DNA of 64,000 bases from an uncultured Gammaproteobacteria bacterium (GTDB lineage Bacteria > Pseudomonadota > Gammaproteobacteria > Eutrophobiales > Eutrophobiaceae): NCBI GenBank assembly GCA_951812995.1, contig CATOTD010000001.1, forward strand, positions 124,001 through 188,000, written 5' to 3'. Position 1 is the stretch's first letter; each line of letters opens with the position of its first letter. Both the position numbers and the translations under genes were made by a program. Below, in pieces: positions 30,570 to 41,564 of the stretch. The notes beneath the pieces are model-generated. The model had not been told where the DNA came from. It saw only the letters and a list, made by a program, of their open reading frames with translations, and ran no database searches.

Positions 30570-31870
30570 TGGAAGCCTCTAAAAACCGTGCATTTTGTGG
30601 TGTGATCTGATTCACTTGATGTGGGAGGATTTTGTTTATGCACGCACCTGGATTGTTTGATTTGACGGATCATTTGGCGCGGCTTTCGGCGATGGGATAT
30701 CCGCTTGAGGTTTTGGAGCGGCACGTTGATTTCGAAGTGTTTCGCCCAGTTCTTGTTGAAGCGCTTGGCTATGGGGAACGTCCCAAAGGTGGTCGCCCGC
30801 CCTATGATGCCGTTGTGATGTTCAAGGTGCTGGTGTTGGCCTCGATGCACAATCTGAGCGATGAGCGGATGGAGTTTCTCATTCGTGACCGTTTCAGTTG
30901 GTTGCGGTTCCTGGGATTTCAAATCGGGGAGCCGACACCTGATCAGAAGACGATCTGGCTTTTCAGAGAGAAGCTGACCTAGGCGGGTGTCTTCAAGGCC
31001 CTGTTTGCCGCGTTTGAAGCTCAGCTCTGCGCGCGGGGATACAAACCGACCGGCGGTCAGATTGTGGATGTCACGTTGGTCTTTGCCCCGCGCCAGCGGA
31101 TGACGAAAGAAGAGAAAGCGCGCGCCAAGGCAGGTGAGACCGCATCTGACATCTGGCCCGATGGTCTGTCCAAGGCAGCGCAGAAAGACACCGATGCGCG
31201 TTGGACGGTCAAGTATTCAAAGGCCAAGACGACCAAGGAGGGTGAGGAGGACGCGGGCCTTGTCGATATTTCGGTTCCCCACTTTGGGTACAAGAACCAC
31301 GTGTCCATAGACCGCAAATGGCGCTTCATCCGGGGTGAGACTGGCACGAATGCGGCTCGCTACGACGGGCATGAACGCTCCTCGGTTCTGGACGAGACAA
31401 ACAGCTCGAAGGCGGTTTGGGCCGATACTGGATATCGGTCGTCCAAGAACGAAGACTGGCTCAAAGCGCAAGGGTACCGCTCACATATCCATCGCAAGAA
31501 GCCACGCGGCAAACCCATGGCCAGGCATATTCGCCAGGGCAACGCGACACGCTCCGCCATCCGCGCCTGTGTTCGGCTACGAGAAAGGGCCCATGGCTCT
31601 GACCATCCGCTCAATCGGCCAAACCCGTGCGAAGGCCCGCATGACCATGGCCAACCTGAGCTACAACTTCCGCCGTCTCATTTTCCACGAGCGACGACAG
31701 GCCACAGCCTGACTCCGCCCAAATTCCGGAAATACCCGCCCTGGCAGTCCCAAACAGCGCAACACAGCCTCAAATACCACCGACCTTGACCTTCACACCC
31801 ACTATGCGGGTGACAACGACTGGTGCTCGCGTCAAAACCCATCCAGAATCAGCGTTGTTCGAGGTCTCCA
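30570..31870 (+). mobile_element. IS5-family insertion sequence, IS-beta copy B
   Basis: About 1.30 kb, bounded by TGGAAGCCTCTAAAAACC and, inward from the right, TGGAGACCTCGAACAACG. Nearly identical to copy A apart from an extra 9 bp and scattered substitutions. It starts about 60 bp to the right of the locus-B repeat element. Confidence 0.92.
30638..31712 (+). pseudogene. IS5-family transposase with shared TAG and lost catalytic Glu (IS-beta B)
   Basis: Same structure as copy A: ATG after GGGAGG, an in-frame TAG after FREKLT, first Asp in IVDVTLVFAPRQR (Ala to Val beside it), second Asp in VWADTGYRSSKNED, and the same 11-nt deletion after RACV that removes the Glu codon and shifts the frame. 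The C-terminal residues (MTMANLSYNFRRLIFHERRQ) are readable in the alternate frame. Confidence 0.92.
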
Positions 31871-32459
31871 ACTTGGCAACCTGACATACTGATCCGAATC
31901 TGTGCCCTCTGCGTAGGTCATAAAACTTCACCATCCATTGTAAAAATCGTTAGCACCCTTCCCTCCCCCTTTGCATGGTCATCAAAACCGTCCGCACAGA
32001 GGCCAACAATACGGTTCATAATGAAAATTTGCGATTTTTACCTCAATAAGTGCGACACTTGGGAAATGCGGGTACAGTGTTCTGGCGGGAGTGAACAAGC
32101 ATCCAGAATATGTTTTTCACCATCGGAGCACACGCGCAGTAACTTGATATTGTATATTTAACGCAAGTTCAAGACAGGTTTGTACCACGGACCTGGTTTA
32201 TATCCGACAGCGACATACACTCAAAGCGATTCGGTCTTTAAGATACATTGTTAGAGAGTGATTGACACTTGCTTGTTTATATACTTATTTTTGGTGTAAT
32301 CACTTATTTTGGTGTAGTATCCATGCTGAAAATGTGGGCTAAATGAACGGTTGCGCTGGCAACAGAATTATCGAATATTTATATAGATATAAACTATATA
32401 CAACAAAAACCTAGAATATTTGTCTGGTATAGAAAATACGAATAAGTAAAATTTCAAAT
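31871..32459. other. 589-bp region without a recognisable gene
   Basis: Lies between IS-beta copy B and the response regulator gene. ORFs here are short and look spurious. The right part is A+T-rich and contains promoter-like hexamers (TTGACA near 32262; TTGGTG followed by TAGTAT near 32316-32321) that may drive the downstream operon. Confidence 0.4.
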
Positions 32460-32846
32460 ATGGGCGACTCAAAACAAACAGTAGTGGTGGTAGATGACAA
32501 TATTACTGTACGAGCACTATTTAAGCGTAGTACGGAAAATCTGGCAGTCGACTTAATTGATTTTGAATCCGCAGCGATGGCTATGGAATACCTCACGGAT
32601 AACAAACCAGGCCTGCTTTTTCTGGATATTATTATGCCCGACAAAGATGGCCTTACTTTTTTGTCAGAATTAAGAAAATTACCGTTGCATCGAGATACCC
32701 CCGTAATAATGATTACTTCAAAAGATTATGCACAGGATAGAATGCTTGCAAATGAACTAGGGGCATTAAAATTTATTACTAAACCGATGCCAATGCGAGC
32801 AATTACCGATATAATCATGGAGCATTTTAATGAAGATAATCATTAA
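32460..32846 (+). CDS. Single-domain response regulator (CheY-like receiver)
   Basis: 128 residues, only a receiver domain. The acidic pair is in VVVVDDNITVRALF, the phosphoacceptor Asp in LLFLDIIMPDKDGLTFL, the conserved Ser/Thr in VIMITSKDY, and the Lys in KFITKPMPMRA. No output domain is present, so it must act by protein contact or as a phosphate relay. It lies 17 bp upstream of a metallo-hydrolase gene in the same direction, and the two probably form an operon. No histidine kinase is seen in this window. Confidence 0.9.
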   Translation: MGDSKQTVVVVDDNITVRALFKRSTENLAVDLIDFESAAMAMEYLTDNKPGLLFLDIIMPDKDGLTFLSELRKLPLHRDTPVIMITSKDYAQDRMLANELGALKFITKPMPMRAITDIIMEHFNEDNH

Positions 32847-32863
32847 TTAGCCAATAATAACCC

Positions 32864-33775
32864 ATGATCAAATCCTATCTCCGCTTTTGGGGTGTACGAG
32901 GATCGTATGCTTCACCCTTTCTAACGCACCTTAAAGTTGGCGGCAACACATCATGTGTTGAAATAAATGTAGATGATCATGTGCTTATCTGTGATGCGGG
33001 CACGGGCATCATCCCATTCGGCGATAAAATTATAGCAGAGGGCATAAACAAGAATCTATTGATTGTATTCACACATTACCATTGGGATCATATATGCGGA
33101 TTACCCTTCTTTAAGCCAGCCTTTATACCCGATTGGAATATCAATTTTTTCGGTCCTGGCGAATCAATTCGGGAAATGAAACAAACACTTAACTCCCAAA
33201 TGCAAACACCCTATTTTCCAGTCGGGGCCGAAAACTGGATGGCCAACATTGATTACATCAATCCCAGGACGACAGAATTAAGTAGCGGACCTATCAAGAT
33301 AACCTATTATAACGTCCATCATCCAGGCATTACCTATGGCTATAAAATCAAGGCTGGTAGCAAAACTATCATCTACGTTTCTGATAATGAATGTCAATTT
33401 CTCGACAAATCCATCAAACAAAAAATGATCGAGTTTAGTGAAGAAGAACAACAGATGTTCAAGACGATGAACCAGGAAGAATATAAACACGAATTAAAGG
33501 CAATACAGGATGCTGATATTCTGATTCATGATGCGCAATATACGCCCGAAGATTACGAAAAAAAACGTGGCTGGGGCCATTCATGTTATGTTGATGTTGT
33601 AAACTACGCCATTGATGCCAGAGTAAAAGAATTATATCTTTATCATCATGATCCCTGTAATGATGATGACGCTATCGACAAAATTTATGAGAATTGCCAG
33701 ACAATCATTCAACAAAGAGGGGCATTGTTAAAATGTCATGTCGCTCGAGAAGGCCTGGAAATAAACCTCGCATGA
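32864..33775 (+). CDS. Metallo-beta-lactamase-fold hydrolase
   Basis: 303 residues. The N-terminus FWGVRGSYASPF and the HxHxDH motif in FTHYHWDHICGLPFF mark the MBL fold; further ligands are in NVHHPGITYG, YVSDNE, and LIHDAQYTPEDY with WGHSCYVDVVNYA. The arrangement resembles the family annotated as cAMP phosphodiesterase class II or RNase Z-like hydrolases often found next to response regulators. The substrate is unknown. It directly follows the receiver-domain gene, suggesting a shared signalling role. Confidence 0.87.
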   Translation: MIKSYLRFWGVRGSYASPFLTHLKVGGNTSCVEINVDDHVLICDAGTGIIPFGDKIIAEGINKNLLIVFTHYHWDHICGLPFFKPAFIPDWNINFFGPGESIREMKQTLNSQMQTPYFPVGAENWMANIDYINPRTTELSSGPIKITYYNVHHPGITYGYKIKAGSKTIIYVSDNECQFLDKSIKQKMIEFSEEEQQMFKTMNQEEYKHELKAIQDADILIHDAQYTPEDYEKKRGWGHSCYVDVVNYAIDARVKELYLYHHDPCNDDDAIDKIYENCQTIIQQRGALLKCHVAREGLEINLA

Positions 33776-33817
33776 TTGCGCAATGACCGCTTCTGATTAG
33801 TTTCATAATTGCATTCC

Positions 33818-34015
33818 ATGGAAGTTTTGCTCAATGGTAACCCACGCACGGTGGCACACAACCTCACCATCGAAAACTTGATCACAAGTTTGCATTTAGA
33901 TGGTAAATTTGCAGTTGAGTTAAATCGGCACATCGTCCCTAGAAGCGAGTACCCCAAGACAGCACTACGCCCTGGCGATAACATTGAAATAGTGCAAGCT
34001 ATAGGCGGCGGTTGA
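33818..34015 (+). CDS. thiS: Sulfur carrier protein ThiS
   Basis: 65 residues with a beta-grasp ubiquitin-like sequence ([25 protein letters not shown]) and the essential C-terminal Gly-Gly (QAIGGG) that is adenylated and thiocarboxylated. It donates sulfur for the thiazole of thiamine. I used the ATG at 33818; the ORF track's earlier start is a TTG at 33809. It lies 13 bp upstream of thiG. Confidence 0.94.
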   Translation: MEVLLNGNPRTVAHNLTIENLITSLHLDGKFAVELNRHIVPRSEYPKTALRPGDNIEIVQAIGGG

Positions 34016-34028
34016 TCGCAATTTAATT

Positions 34029-34820
34029 ATGTCACAAACACAATCAGACACTATCTCAATCGCCGACACTGCTTATTCATCCAGATTATTGCTTGGAACC
34101 GGTAAATATAAAGATTTGGAAGAGACGAAAAATGCTATTGAAAGTAGCGGTGCACAAATAATCACCGTTGCTATTCGCCGATCAAATATTGGCCAAAATA
34201 AAGACGAACCCAACCTGCTTGATGTTATTTCACCCGATAAATATACGATTTTACCCAACACCGCAGGTTGCTATGATGCAGATTCCGCAGTCAGAACATG
34301 CCGTTTAGCCAGAACGTTATTAGAGGGGCATGATCTGGTAAAACTTGAAGTCTTGGGTGATAAAAAAACGCTGTTTCCAGATATTACGCAAACACTAGAG
34401 GCCGCAAAACGACTGATAGATGATAACTTCAAGGTCATGGTTTATACGACCGATGACCCGGTTATGGCCAAACATTTTGAAGTGATGGGTTGCGTTGCTG
34501 TAATGCCGCTTGCAGCACCAATTGGTTCGGGGCTGGGTATTCAGAATCCGTATAATATTCGTACCATTGTTGAAAATGCTTCTGTGCCCATTTTAGTTGA
34601 TGCAGGTGTTGGTACTGCTTCAGATGCAGCGATTGCCATGGAACTCGGTTGTGATGGGGTATTAATGAATACGGCGATTGCAGAGGCCAAGGATCCGATT
34701 TTAATGGCCAGTGCCATGAAAAAAGCCATTGAAGCTGGCCGCGAAGCCTACCTGGCAGAAAGAATGCCAAGACGCGCGTATGCAAGTGCATCATCGCCAG
34801 TGGATGGGTATTTTTTTTGA
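34029..34820 (+). CDS. thiG: Thiazole synthase ThiG
   Basis: 263 residues, normal for ThiG. Family stretches include [20 protein letters not shown], the catalytic-Lys region [37 protein letters not shown], and [20 protein letters not shown] for phosphate binding. It makes the thiazole phosphate of thiamine with ThiS-thiocarboxylate. Its stop overlaps the TTG start of trmB. No TPP riboswitch is apparent in the short gap upstream of thiS. Confidence 0.97.
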   Translation: MSQTQSDTISIADTAYSSRLLLGTGKYKDLEETKNAIESSGAQIITVAIRRSNIGQNKDEPNLLDVISPDKYTILPNTAGCYDADSAVRTCRLARTLLEGHDLVKLEVLGDKKTLFPDITQTLEAAKRLIDDNFKVMVYTTDDPVMAKHFEVMGCVAVMPLAAPIGSGLGIQNPYNIRTIVENASVPILVDAGVGTASDAAIAMELGCDGVLMNTAIAEAKDPILMASAMKKAIEAGREAYLAERMPRRAYASASSPVDGYFF

Positions 34821-35560
34821 GCTTCCAGAAAAACCGGCCTGCATCCAACCCATCTCGTCCCTTGCATACAATCCCCGCAAAACAAAATAGCATTCGTAGT
34901 TATGTCAAACGTGAAGGCCGGTTAACGAAATCGCAACAATACGCACTGGATAACTATTGGGCGCAACATGGTGTTGATTTTAGTTTAGAGCTTATCGACC
35001 CTGATATTCTATTTGGACGACGAGCACCGCTTATTTTAGATATTGGTGTTGGAACGGGCGATACGACTCTCAATCATGCCGAGACTCATCCTGAAAACAA
35101 TTATCTTGCCATAGAAGTGCATCGGCCAGGTATCGGTCAATTATTGAATAATATTCAATCACATAATCTAACTAATATAAAAATTAGTAACCAGGATGTC
35201 GTGACCGTCCTAAAAAACCAGATCCCGGATCATGCCATTAGCCAGATATTTATTTTTTTTCCCGACCCATGGCCCAAGACCAGACACCACAAACGCCGCC
35301 TGATTAATAAACGGTTAATGGATTTAATCAAGAGAAAAATCGTTGCCCATGGCCGCATACATATTGCGACTGATTGGCAAGATTATGCTGATCACATTAC
35401 AACATTGTGTCTTGCAGATCCTGAACTAATCAACTTGTCAGGAAACAAGGCCCAATATGCCCCTCGACCAAATTGGCGTATTCATACACGTTATGAATTG
35501 CGGGGCTTGCGCCTTGCGCACAAAGTGTGGGATTTTTGTTATGGCTTCAATAAAAATTAA
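34817..35560 (+). CDS. trmB: tRNA (guanine-N7-)-methyltransferase
   Basis: 247 residues. SAM-binding motif [16 protein letters not shown], the acidic [15 protein letters not shown], and the family signature [19 protein letters not shown] are all present, along with [17 protein letters not shown] near the C-terminus. It makes m7G46 in tRNAs. The start is a TTG (34817) overlapping the thiG stop by four bases, suggesting translational coupling; an N-terminal extension of about 25 residues precedes the conserved [11 protein letters not shown]. thiG-trmB adjacency is common in gammaproteobacteria. Confidence 0.94.
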   Translation: MSFQKNRPASNPSRPLHTIPAKQNSIRSYVKREGRLTKSQQYALDNYWAQHGVDFSLELIDPDILFGRRAPLILDIGVGTGDTTLNHAETHPENNYLAIEVHRPGIGQLLNNIQSHNLTNIKISNQDVVTVLKNQIPDHAISQIFIFFPDPWPKTRHHKRRLINKRLMDLIKRKIVAHGRIHIATDWQDYADHITTLCLADPELINLSGNKAQYAPRPNWRIHTRYELRGLRLAHKVWDFCYGFNKN

Positions 35561-35687
35561 AAACTTGAATATTAACTATACAATCTAAGTATTATTGGCA
35601 AAACATACTTGCCAGCTAGTATCAACACATCAATGATGTTAGTATCAACGTATTCATTTGAATACCATTAAAATAGGAAAATCTATC

Positions 35688-35951
35688 ATGAAACTAATAA
35701 ATTCTATCTTGCTTACCTTGTTACTCACATTACCTGTGATTGGTTTTAGTGTAGAGCCTGTCAATATTAATACTGCTGATAAAGAAACCCTGATGTCGAT
35801 GATTAAGGGCGTTGGTGAAAAAAAGGCAGAAGCAATCATTGCTTACAGAGAGGCCAATGGTGCCTTTAAATCAGTTGATGAACTCACAAATATAAAAGGT
35901 GTGAGTGCTACCATGGTTGATGAACACCGAGATATGTTGAGTACAGAATAG
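35688..35951 (+). CDS. ComEA-like helix-hairpin-helix DNA-binding protein
   Basis: 87 residues from the ATG at 35688, chosen because AGGAAA lies about 9 nt upstream (the ORF track starts 30 nt earlier). An N-terminal signal peptide (MKLINSILLTLLLTLPVIGFS) is followed by a tandem helix-hairpin-helix domain, VNINTADKETLMSMIKGVGEKKAEAI and then FKSVDELTNIKGVS. Such proteins bind DNA non-specifically and the ComEA group serves in DNA uptake in the periplasm. Whether this species is competent cannot be judged here. A terminator follows. Confidence 0.9.
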   Translation: MKLINSILLTLLLTLPVIGFSVEPVNINTADKETLMSMIKGVGEKKAEAIIAYREANGAFKSVDELTNIKGVSATMVDEHRDMLSTE

Positions 35952-35983
35952 ATCAAATATACTTTTCACTCTAAGACCAATCA

Positions 35984-36006
35984 GGGTCTCTATAGAGGCC
36001 TTTTTT
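35984..36006 (+). terminator. Rho-independent terminator after the ComEA-like gene
   Basis: A short stem GGTCTC-TATA-GAGGCC (one G-U pair) is followed directly by six T residues, about 35 bp after the stop codon. Confidence 0.7.
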
Positions 36007-36190
36007 ATGCGCCGGGTATAATGATTTTGTTGTAGATAATCATAGCAATCAATACCGCGACGCAAAATCGTTAGGTAATGTCAGCAATACATTATCGTGG
36101 TGCCTGCAATAAATTCAGATCCTCTCTTGTCGCATTACTCTGCACTACTGTATCCTTGCGCAAAATTTTTATACCAATCAAAGCAGGATT

Positions 36191-38638
36191 ATGGACAACG
36201 ATTACCAACCGAGCCAGATTGAGCCGACACTGCAAAAAAAATGGGAAGACAGCAAGGTCTTCAAGGCCACTGAAGACTCTGATAGAGAAAAATTTTATTG
36301 TCTCTCCATGTTTCCCTACCCTAGCGGCAAACTACACATGGGGCATGTCCGCAATTATACGATTGGTGATGTCATCAGCCGCTATCAACGTATGTTGGGG
36401 AAAAACGTATTGCAGCCGATGGGTTGGGATGCCTTTGGCTTGCCGGCTGAAAGTGCGGCAATAAAAAATAATGTCCCGCCAGCAAAATGGACTTACGACA
36501 ATATTGATTACATGCGTGGGCAGTTAAAGCGCCTTGGCTTTGCCTATGATTGGGATCGAGAACTTGCGACCTGTAGCCCGAAATATTACCGCTGGGAACA
36601 ATGGTTTTTTACACAGCTTTATGAAAAAGGACTGGTTTATAAAAAAACAGCCGTTGTGAACTGGGATCCTGTAGATCAAACCGTATTGGCCAATGAACAG
36701 GTCATCGATGGCAAGGGCTGGCGTTCTGGTGCGCCCGTCGAACGTCGTGAAATACCGCAGTGGTTTTTAAAAATAACGGATTATGCCGACGAGTTGTTAG
36801 CAGATCTGGAAAAATTGCCGGGTTGGCCTGATGCGGTCAAAATGATGCAAGCTAACTGGATAGGTCGTTCGGAAGGCCTTGAAATAGATTTTAAGGTTGA
36901 TGGTACGGATGCAACCTTACGCATCTACACAACCCGCCCCGATACTATTATGGGTGTTAGTTATATGGCGGTTGCGGCCGAACACCCATTAGCCAAAGCC
37001 GCGACCGAAAATGATGACAGCTTGCGGGCGTTTATTAATGAATGCAAAAGCGTCAGCACTGCCGAACTTGATACCATGGAAAAGAAGGGTCAGCCCCTGA
37101 ATATTCATCTGTGCCATCCTGTAAGCGGTGAACTTATTCCGCTTTGGGTCTCGAATTTTGTCTTAATGAGCTATGGCACGGGTGCTGTCATGGCGGTGCC
37201 AGGGCATGATCAACGCGATTGGGAATTTGCACAAAAATATAATTTACCAATCAAACAAGTCATTATTCCTGCCGAAGGTAGTGTGCCTGATCTAACGCAA
37301 GCGGCCTACACCGAAAAAGGTATTTTACAGAACTCGTTGCAATTTGATGGTTTAACCTCAGCTGCGGCATGCAACGCGATTGCTGATTTTGTTGTAAAAA
37401 ATAATTGTGGTAAGCGCAAGGTAAATTACCGCCTCAGAGACTGGGGTATCTCGCGGCAGCGCTATTGGGGTTGCCCCATCCCCATGATTAATAAAAAAGA
37501 CGGTGAGGCCCTGGCCGTGCCAGCGGATAAATTACCGGTAGAGCTACCAGAAGATATTAAATTTGAAGGGATTAGCTCGCCGATAAAATCCATGCCTGAG
37601 TTTATTCATGTAGAAGCCCCGGACGGCAGTGGACCTGCGGCAAGAGAAACCGATACCTTTGATACATTTTTTGAATCGTCATGGTATTTTGCGCGTTACT
37701 GCTGTCCAGATAATGAGCAGGCCATGTTGGACAAACGTGCTGATTACTGGCTGCCAGTCGATCAATATATCGGCGGCATCGAACATGCTATTTTGCATCT
37801 ACTCTATGCCCGTTTCTTTCATAAGTTAATGCGTGATCTTGGACTATTAAAAAGTGATGAGCCCTTTGTCAACTTACTCACGCAGGGCATGGTACTGAAA
37901 GATGGCAGCAAAATGTCAAAATCAAAAGGCAATACAGTTGATCCGCAGACCTTGATTGATCAATATGGTGCCGACACTGTACGCCTGTTTATTATGTTCG
38001 CCGCGCCGCCAGAGCAGAGCCTTGAATGGTCAGATGCGGGGGTTGAGGGTGCTTACCGTTTCTTAAAACGGTTGTGGAAATTGGCCAGCAATCACATCAA
38101 TGAAGGGAAAATAGTCGCGCTTGATAAAGCCACGTTGACCGACAGCCAACGTCAATTACGTCGAAAGATTCATCTAACTATCGATAAAGTAGGCGACGAT
38201 TTTGGCCGCCGCTATACATTTAATACGGCCATTGCAGCGGTCATGGAAATGTGTAATGCCTTGTCGCGTGCCCCATTAAACGATAACAACGACCATGCCA
38301 TCATGCGCGAAGGCATTGCAACAGCAATATTACTCTTGTCACCCATTGTACCGCATATTACCGATACACTCTGGGTCGCCTTGGGTCATGATGGGCGACT
38401 CATCGATACCGCTTGGCCAAAATCCGATCCCGAAGCCCTGAAACAAAGTGAAGTCGAACTGGTAGTACAGGTCAACGGCAAGCTACGTAGTAAAATCATC
38501 GTCGTCGACGGGGCTGATCAAAAACACATCGAAGACCTGGCACTAAATAACGAACACATCAAACGTAATATCGAAGGTAAAACAGTCAGAAAAATTATCG
38601 TAATTCCAGGGCGCTTGGTGAACATAGTGGTATCATAG
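36191..38638 (+). CDS. leuS: Leucyl-tRNA synthetase
   Basis: 815 residues, a class I synthetase of the usual bacterial LeuRS size. The HIGH-type motif is in [18 protein letters not shown], the CP1 editing domain includes [22 protein letters not shown], and the KMSKS loop is in [16 protein letters not shown]. The C-terminal part has [12 protein letters not shown]. It starts with ATG after AGCAGGA and heads the leuS-lptE-holA-proA-nadD-rsfS-rlmH run, all in one direction with short gaps. Confidence 0.98.
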   Translation: MDNDYQPSQIEPTLQKKWEDSKVFKATEDSDREKFYCLSMFPYPSGKLHMGHVRNYTIGDVISRYQRMLGKNVLQPMGWDAFGLPAESAAIKNNVPPAKWTYDNIDYMRGQLKRLGFAYDWDRELATCSPKYYRWEQWFFTQLYEKGLVYKKTAVVNWDPVDQTVLANEQVIDGKGWRSGAPVERREIPQWFLKITDYADELLADLEKLPGWPDAVKMMQANWIGRSEGLEIDFKVDGTDATLRIYTTRPDTIMGVSYMAVAAEHPLAKAATENDDSLRAFINECKSVSTAELDTMEKKGQPLNIHLCHPVSGELIPLWVSNFVLMSYGTGAVMAVPGHDQRDWEFAQKYNLPIKQVIIPAEGSVPDLTQAAYTEKGILQNSLQFDGLTSAAACNAIADFVVKNNCGKRKVNYRLRDWGISRQRYWGCPIPMINKKDGEALAVPADKLPVELPEDIKFEGISSPIKSMPEFIHVEAPDGSGPAARETDTFDTFFESSWYFARYCCPDNEQAMLDKRADYWLPVDQYIGGIEHAILHLLYARFFHKLMRDLGLLKSDEPFVNLLTQGMVLKDGSKMSKSKGNTVDPQTLIDQYGADTVRLFIMFAAPPEQSLEWSDAGVEGAYRFLKRLWKLASNHINEGKIVALDKATLTDSQRQLRRKIHLTIDKVGDDFGRRYTFNTAIAAVMEMCNALSRAPLNDNNDHAIMREGIATAILLLSPIVPHITDTLWVALGHDGRLIDTAWPKSDPEALKQSEVELVVQVNGKLRSKIIVVDGADQKHIEDLALNNEHIKRNIEGKTVRKIIVIPGRLVNIVVS

Positions 38639-38685
38639 GGTAATATGCAAACTAAATAGCCAAATAATCTGTTTGAGGATATGCA

Positions 38686-39189
38686 ATGAAGGCGCGCCTA
38701 TTAATGATATGTATGCTGTTACTAACCACCGCTTGTGGATTCCATCTGCGCGGCACGCAAGTTGCCGAAACGGGTATCAGTAGCAGCAGTATTTATATCC
38801 ATTCTGTCAACGCTCCAAGGCTTGCGCGAGAAGTGGCTACACAGATTTCGGCAACAGGCGTTACATTAGCAAATACCCCCGAGAGTGCTTCCTATAGAGT
38901 GACCCTTAAAGAAGAAAACTTTGAAAAGTCGGTACTCAGCGTCGCGGCAGACACGGGTAAAGTTGAAGAATATCAAATCGTTTATAACGCGAGGATAGAT
39001 GCTGTAGATGCCGACGGACACAACATAATAGACAACAATCCAGTCAGTGTGGCGCGTGATTTTACCTTTGATGAAAATGAAGTATTGGGTAAATTTTCAG
39101 AAGAAGGCATCGTTGAAGACGATCTGATCCGCATTGCTGCAAGCCAGGTTCTGCGGCGACTACAAGCACTATTGCCGACTATAAAATAA
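38686..39189 (+). CDS. lptE: LPS-assembly lipoprotein LptE
   Basis: 167 residues. A lipoprotein signal peptide ends in a lipobox, LLLTTACGFHLRG. The mature protein matches LptE (RlpB), which plugs the LptD beta-barrel in the outer membrane for lipopolysaccharide insertion. Position between leuS and holA is the conserved gammaproteobacterial context and strengthens the call. Confidence 0.93.
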   Translation: MKARLLMICMLLLTTACGFHLRGTQVAETGISSSSIYIHSVNAPRLAREVATQISATGVTLANTPESASYRVTLKEENFEKSVLSVAADTGKVEEYQIVYNARIDAVDADGHNIIDNNPVSVARDFTFDENEVLGKFSEEGIVEDDLIRIAASQVLRRLQALLPTIK

Positions 39190-39204
39190 TATTGATATAT
39201 AAAA

Positions 39205-40245
39205 ATGCGATTGCGTCCTGAAGGACTTGAGCGGCACTTGCAAGGCCCAACGTTGGCTCCAATCTACTTCGTCAGTGGTGATGAACCGTTGCAAAAACTG
39301 GAATGTATTGATCAAATACGAAATGCAGCCCGTGCCAAAGGTTATGATGAGCGATTGGTGTTTGATGTTGATGGACCGTTTGATTGGAATGCAATCAATC
39401 AAGCAGCCAGCAACTTGTCTTTGTTTGCAAAGCAACGAATCATTGAATTACGCATGGCTACACCAAAGCCTGGCAATGAAGGTAGCCGTGTTTTATTAAA
39501 ATATACTGAACAACTAAATAAGGACAATCTACTTATCATAAGTGCAGATAAAATAGACCAGAAAACGCAAAATAATAAATGGGTAAAGGCCGTAGAAAAA
39601 GCAGGCATCTTGATACAAATCTGGCCAATTAATTCAGCACAATTACCGGGCTGGATAAGAAAACGCGCTCAAACCAAACACAAACGAATCACACCAGAAG
39701 CCGCCAAATTTATAGCACTACGTGTCGAAGGCAACTTGCTTGCCGCACGTCAGGAAATAGAAAAACTGGCGTTGCTCATCCATAAAGACGATATTGATAT
39801 TGAAGATGTCATGAATGCCGTTGCCGATAGCGCCCGATTTAATGTCTTCGACATGATCGAAAGCGCATGTCTTGGCGACATAGACAGAACCTTAATAATG
39901 CTCAACGGTTTAAAAAATGAAGGCATCGAACCCATGGCCTTATTTGGTATCTTGATGTGGGAGTTAAGAAGGCTCTGCACTATCGCCCATCAACATGAAG
40001 CCGGAACAGATATCGAACACCTGTTTAGATCAAACCGTATCTGGGAGCAAAAAAAACGTTCGCTGAATGTAGTTTTACAACGACATTCATGTAACTCATT
40101 GGACGCACTATTAAACTATTGCGCAACAATAGACAAAACCTTGAAAAGCACTCACAAATTACAGGCATGGGATCAATTTCATGCGGTATTTTTAGCCATA
40201 GCGGGTATTAATACGACCCGACTGCAACATCCATTTATGGCATAA
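39205..40245 (+). CDS. holA: DNA polymerase III subunit delta
   Basis: 346 residues. The N-terminus has PIYFVSGDEPLQKLECIDQIR, the typical delta-subunit start; later come FAKQRIIELRMATPKPG and FNVFDMIESACLGD, conserved features of the clamp-loader wrench subunit. It opens the beta clamp during loading. It begins 15 bp after lptE and ends 3 bp before proA. Confidence 0.95.
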   Translation: MRLRPEGLERHLQGPTLAPIYFVSGDEPLQKLECIDQIRNAARAKGYDERLVFDVDGPFDWNAINQAASNLSLFAKQRIIELRMATPKPGNEGSRVLLKYTEQLNKDNLLIISADKIDQKTQNNKWVKAVEKAGILIQIWPINSAQLPGWIRKRAQTKHKRITPEAAKFIALRVEGNLLAARQEIEKLALLIHKDDIDIEDVMNAVADSARFNVFDMIESACLGDIDRTLIMLNGLKNEGIEPMALFGILMWELRRLCTIAHQHEAGTDIEHLFRSNRIWEQKKRSLNVVLQRHSCNSLDALLNYCATIDKTLKSTHKLQAWDQFHAVFLAIAGINTTRLQHPFMA

Positions 40246-40248
40246 AAG

Positions 40249-41505
40249 ATGGATATAAAACAGTATATGCAGGGCTTGGGGCAACGCGCTAAAGTATCGG
40301 CGAGAGTCATGGTGCAGGCAACAACGACACAGAAAAATAATGCCGTAATCGCGATTGCCGACAACATTCAAGAACATCGCGTGGCCCTGATCAAGGCCAA
40401 TGTGGAAGACTTAAAACGTGCAAAAGCAAATAACCTTGACGCTACATTGCTTGACCGCCTGGAACTGACCGATAGTCGTATCAACGACATGACAGAAGGC
40501 CTTAATCAAATCGCCGCGCTACCCGATCCTGTCGGCACGATTACCGATCTTGCAATGCGCCCAACGGGTATCCAGGTGGGCAATATGCGCGTACCGCTGG
40601 GGGTTGTTGGCATTATTTATGAGTCGCGGCCCAACGTCACCGCCGATGCGGCAGGTCTTTGTATCAAATCTGGTAATGCTACTATCTTGCGCGGTGGTTC
40701 AGAGGCGTTTAACTCAAATCAGGCCATCGTCAAGTGTATCCACACGGGATTGATAGCGGCCGACTTGCCACAGGATGCCGTACAGATGATTGCAACGACC
40801 GATCGGGCAACGGTTGGCGAATTACTCAACATGTCAGCGTTTATTGACGTTATCATCCCGCGTGGGGGCAAGGGCCTGATAGAACGTATTAGTGCAGAAG
40901 CACGACTGCCGGTGATAAAACATCTGGACGGGATCTGCCATGTCTATATCGATAAAGATGCCGATATTGAAAAGGCTGTCCGTATTGCCTTGAATGCCAA
41001 GACACAACGCTATGGCACCTGTAATACGATGGAGTGTTTATTGGTCGCGCGTTCTATTGCGTCTGCGACACTGGATAAATTGGCACCGCTTTATAAGGAC
41101 GCAGGTGTCGAGATCCGTGGTTGCAAAGAATCTGCCAGTATGTTCAATGATGTCAGGCTTGCCACAGATGAAGACTACGGCACTGAGTATCTGGCACCTG
41201 TCTTATCACTGAAGATAGTGACGGATGTTGATGAAGCCATGCAACATATTGCTAAATTCGGCTCCCAGCATACCGATGCGATTGTGACTGAAAATATAAC
41301 CACCGCCCGCCGGTTTTTAAGAGAAGTTGATTCCAGCTCGGTCATGGTCAATGCCTCAACGCGGTTTGCTGATGGCTTTGAATATGGCTTGGGCGCGGAG
41401 ATCGGAATCAGCACCGACAAATTTCATGCCCGTGGTCCTGTTGGTCTGGAAGGACTCACCTCAAAAAAATATATCGTGCTCGGAGAGGGTCATATTAGGA
41501 CGTAA
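40249..41505 (+). CDS. proA: Gamma-glutamyl phosphate reductase
   Basis: 418 residues, family-typical. An aldehyde-dehydrogenase-like fold with [32 protein letters not shown], and the active-site region [19 protein letters not shown], with the catalytic Cys in the GTCNT stretch. It makes glutamate 5-semialdehyde in proline synthesis. It is packed tightly behind holA. No proB is present in the window. Confidence 0.97.
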   Translation: MDIKQYMQGLGQRAKVSARVMVQATTTQKNNAVIAIADNIQEHRVALIKANVEDLKRAKANNLDATLLDRLELTDSRINDMTEGLNQIAALPDPVGTITDLAMRPTGIQVGNMRVPLGVVGIIYESRPNVTADAAGLCIKSGNATILRGGSEAFNSNQAIVKCIHTGLIAADLPQDAVQMIATTDRATVGELLNMSAFIDVIIPRGGKGLIERISAEARLPVIKHLDGICHVYIDKDADIEKAVRIALNAKTQRYGTCNTMECLLVARSIASATLDKLAPLYKDAGVEIRGCKESASMFNDVRLATDEDYGTEYLAPVLSLKIVTDVDEAMQHIAKFGSQHTDAIVTENITTARRFLREVDSSSVMVNASTRFADGFEYGLGAEIGISTDKFHARGPVGLEGLTSKKYIVLGEGHIRT

Positions 41506-41564
41506 TAATATATAATTGTTGCGGTATTTCTTATCATGCTTGATTTATACCTACATTCAATTCA

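Noticed and set aside
33776-33817. TPP riboswitch before thiS-thiG
   Set aside because: The gap is too short and shows none of the conserved thi-box sequence.
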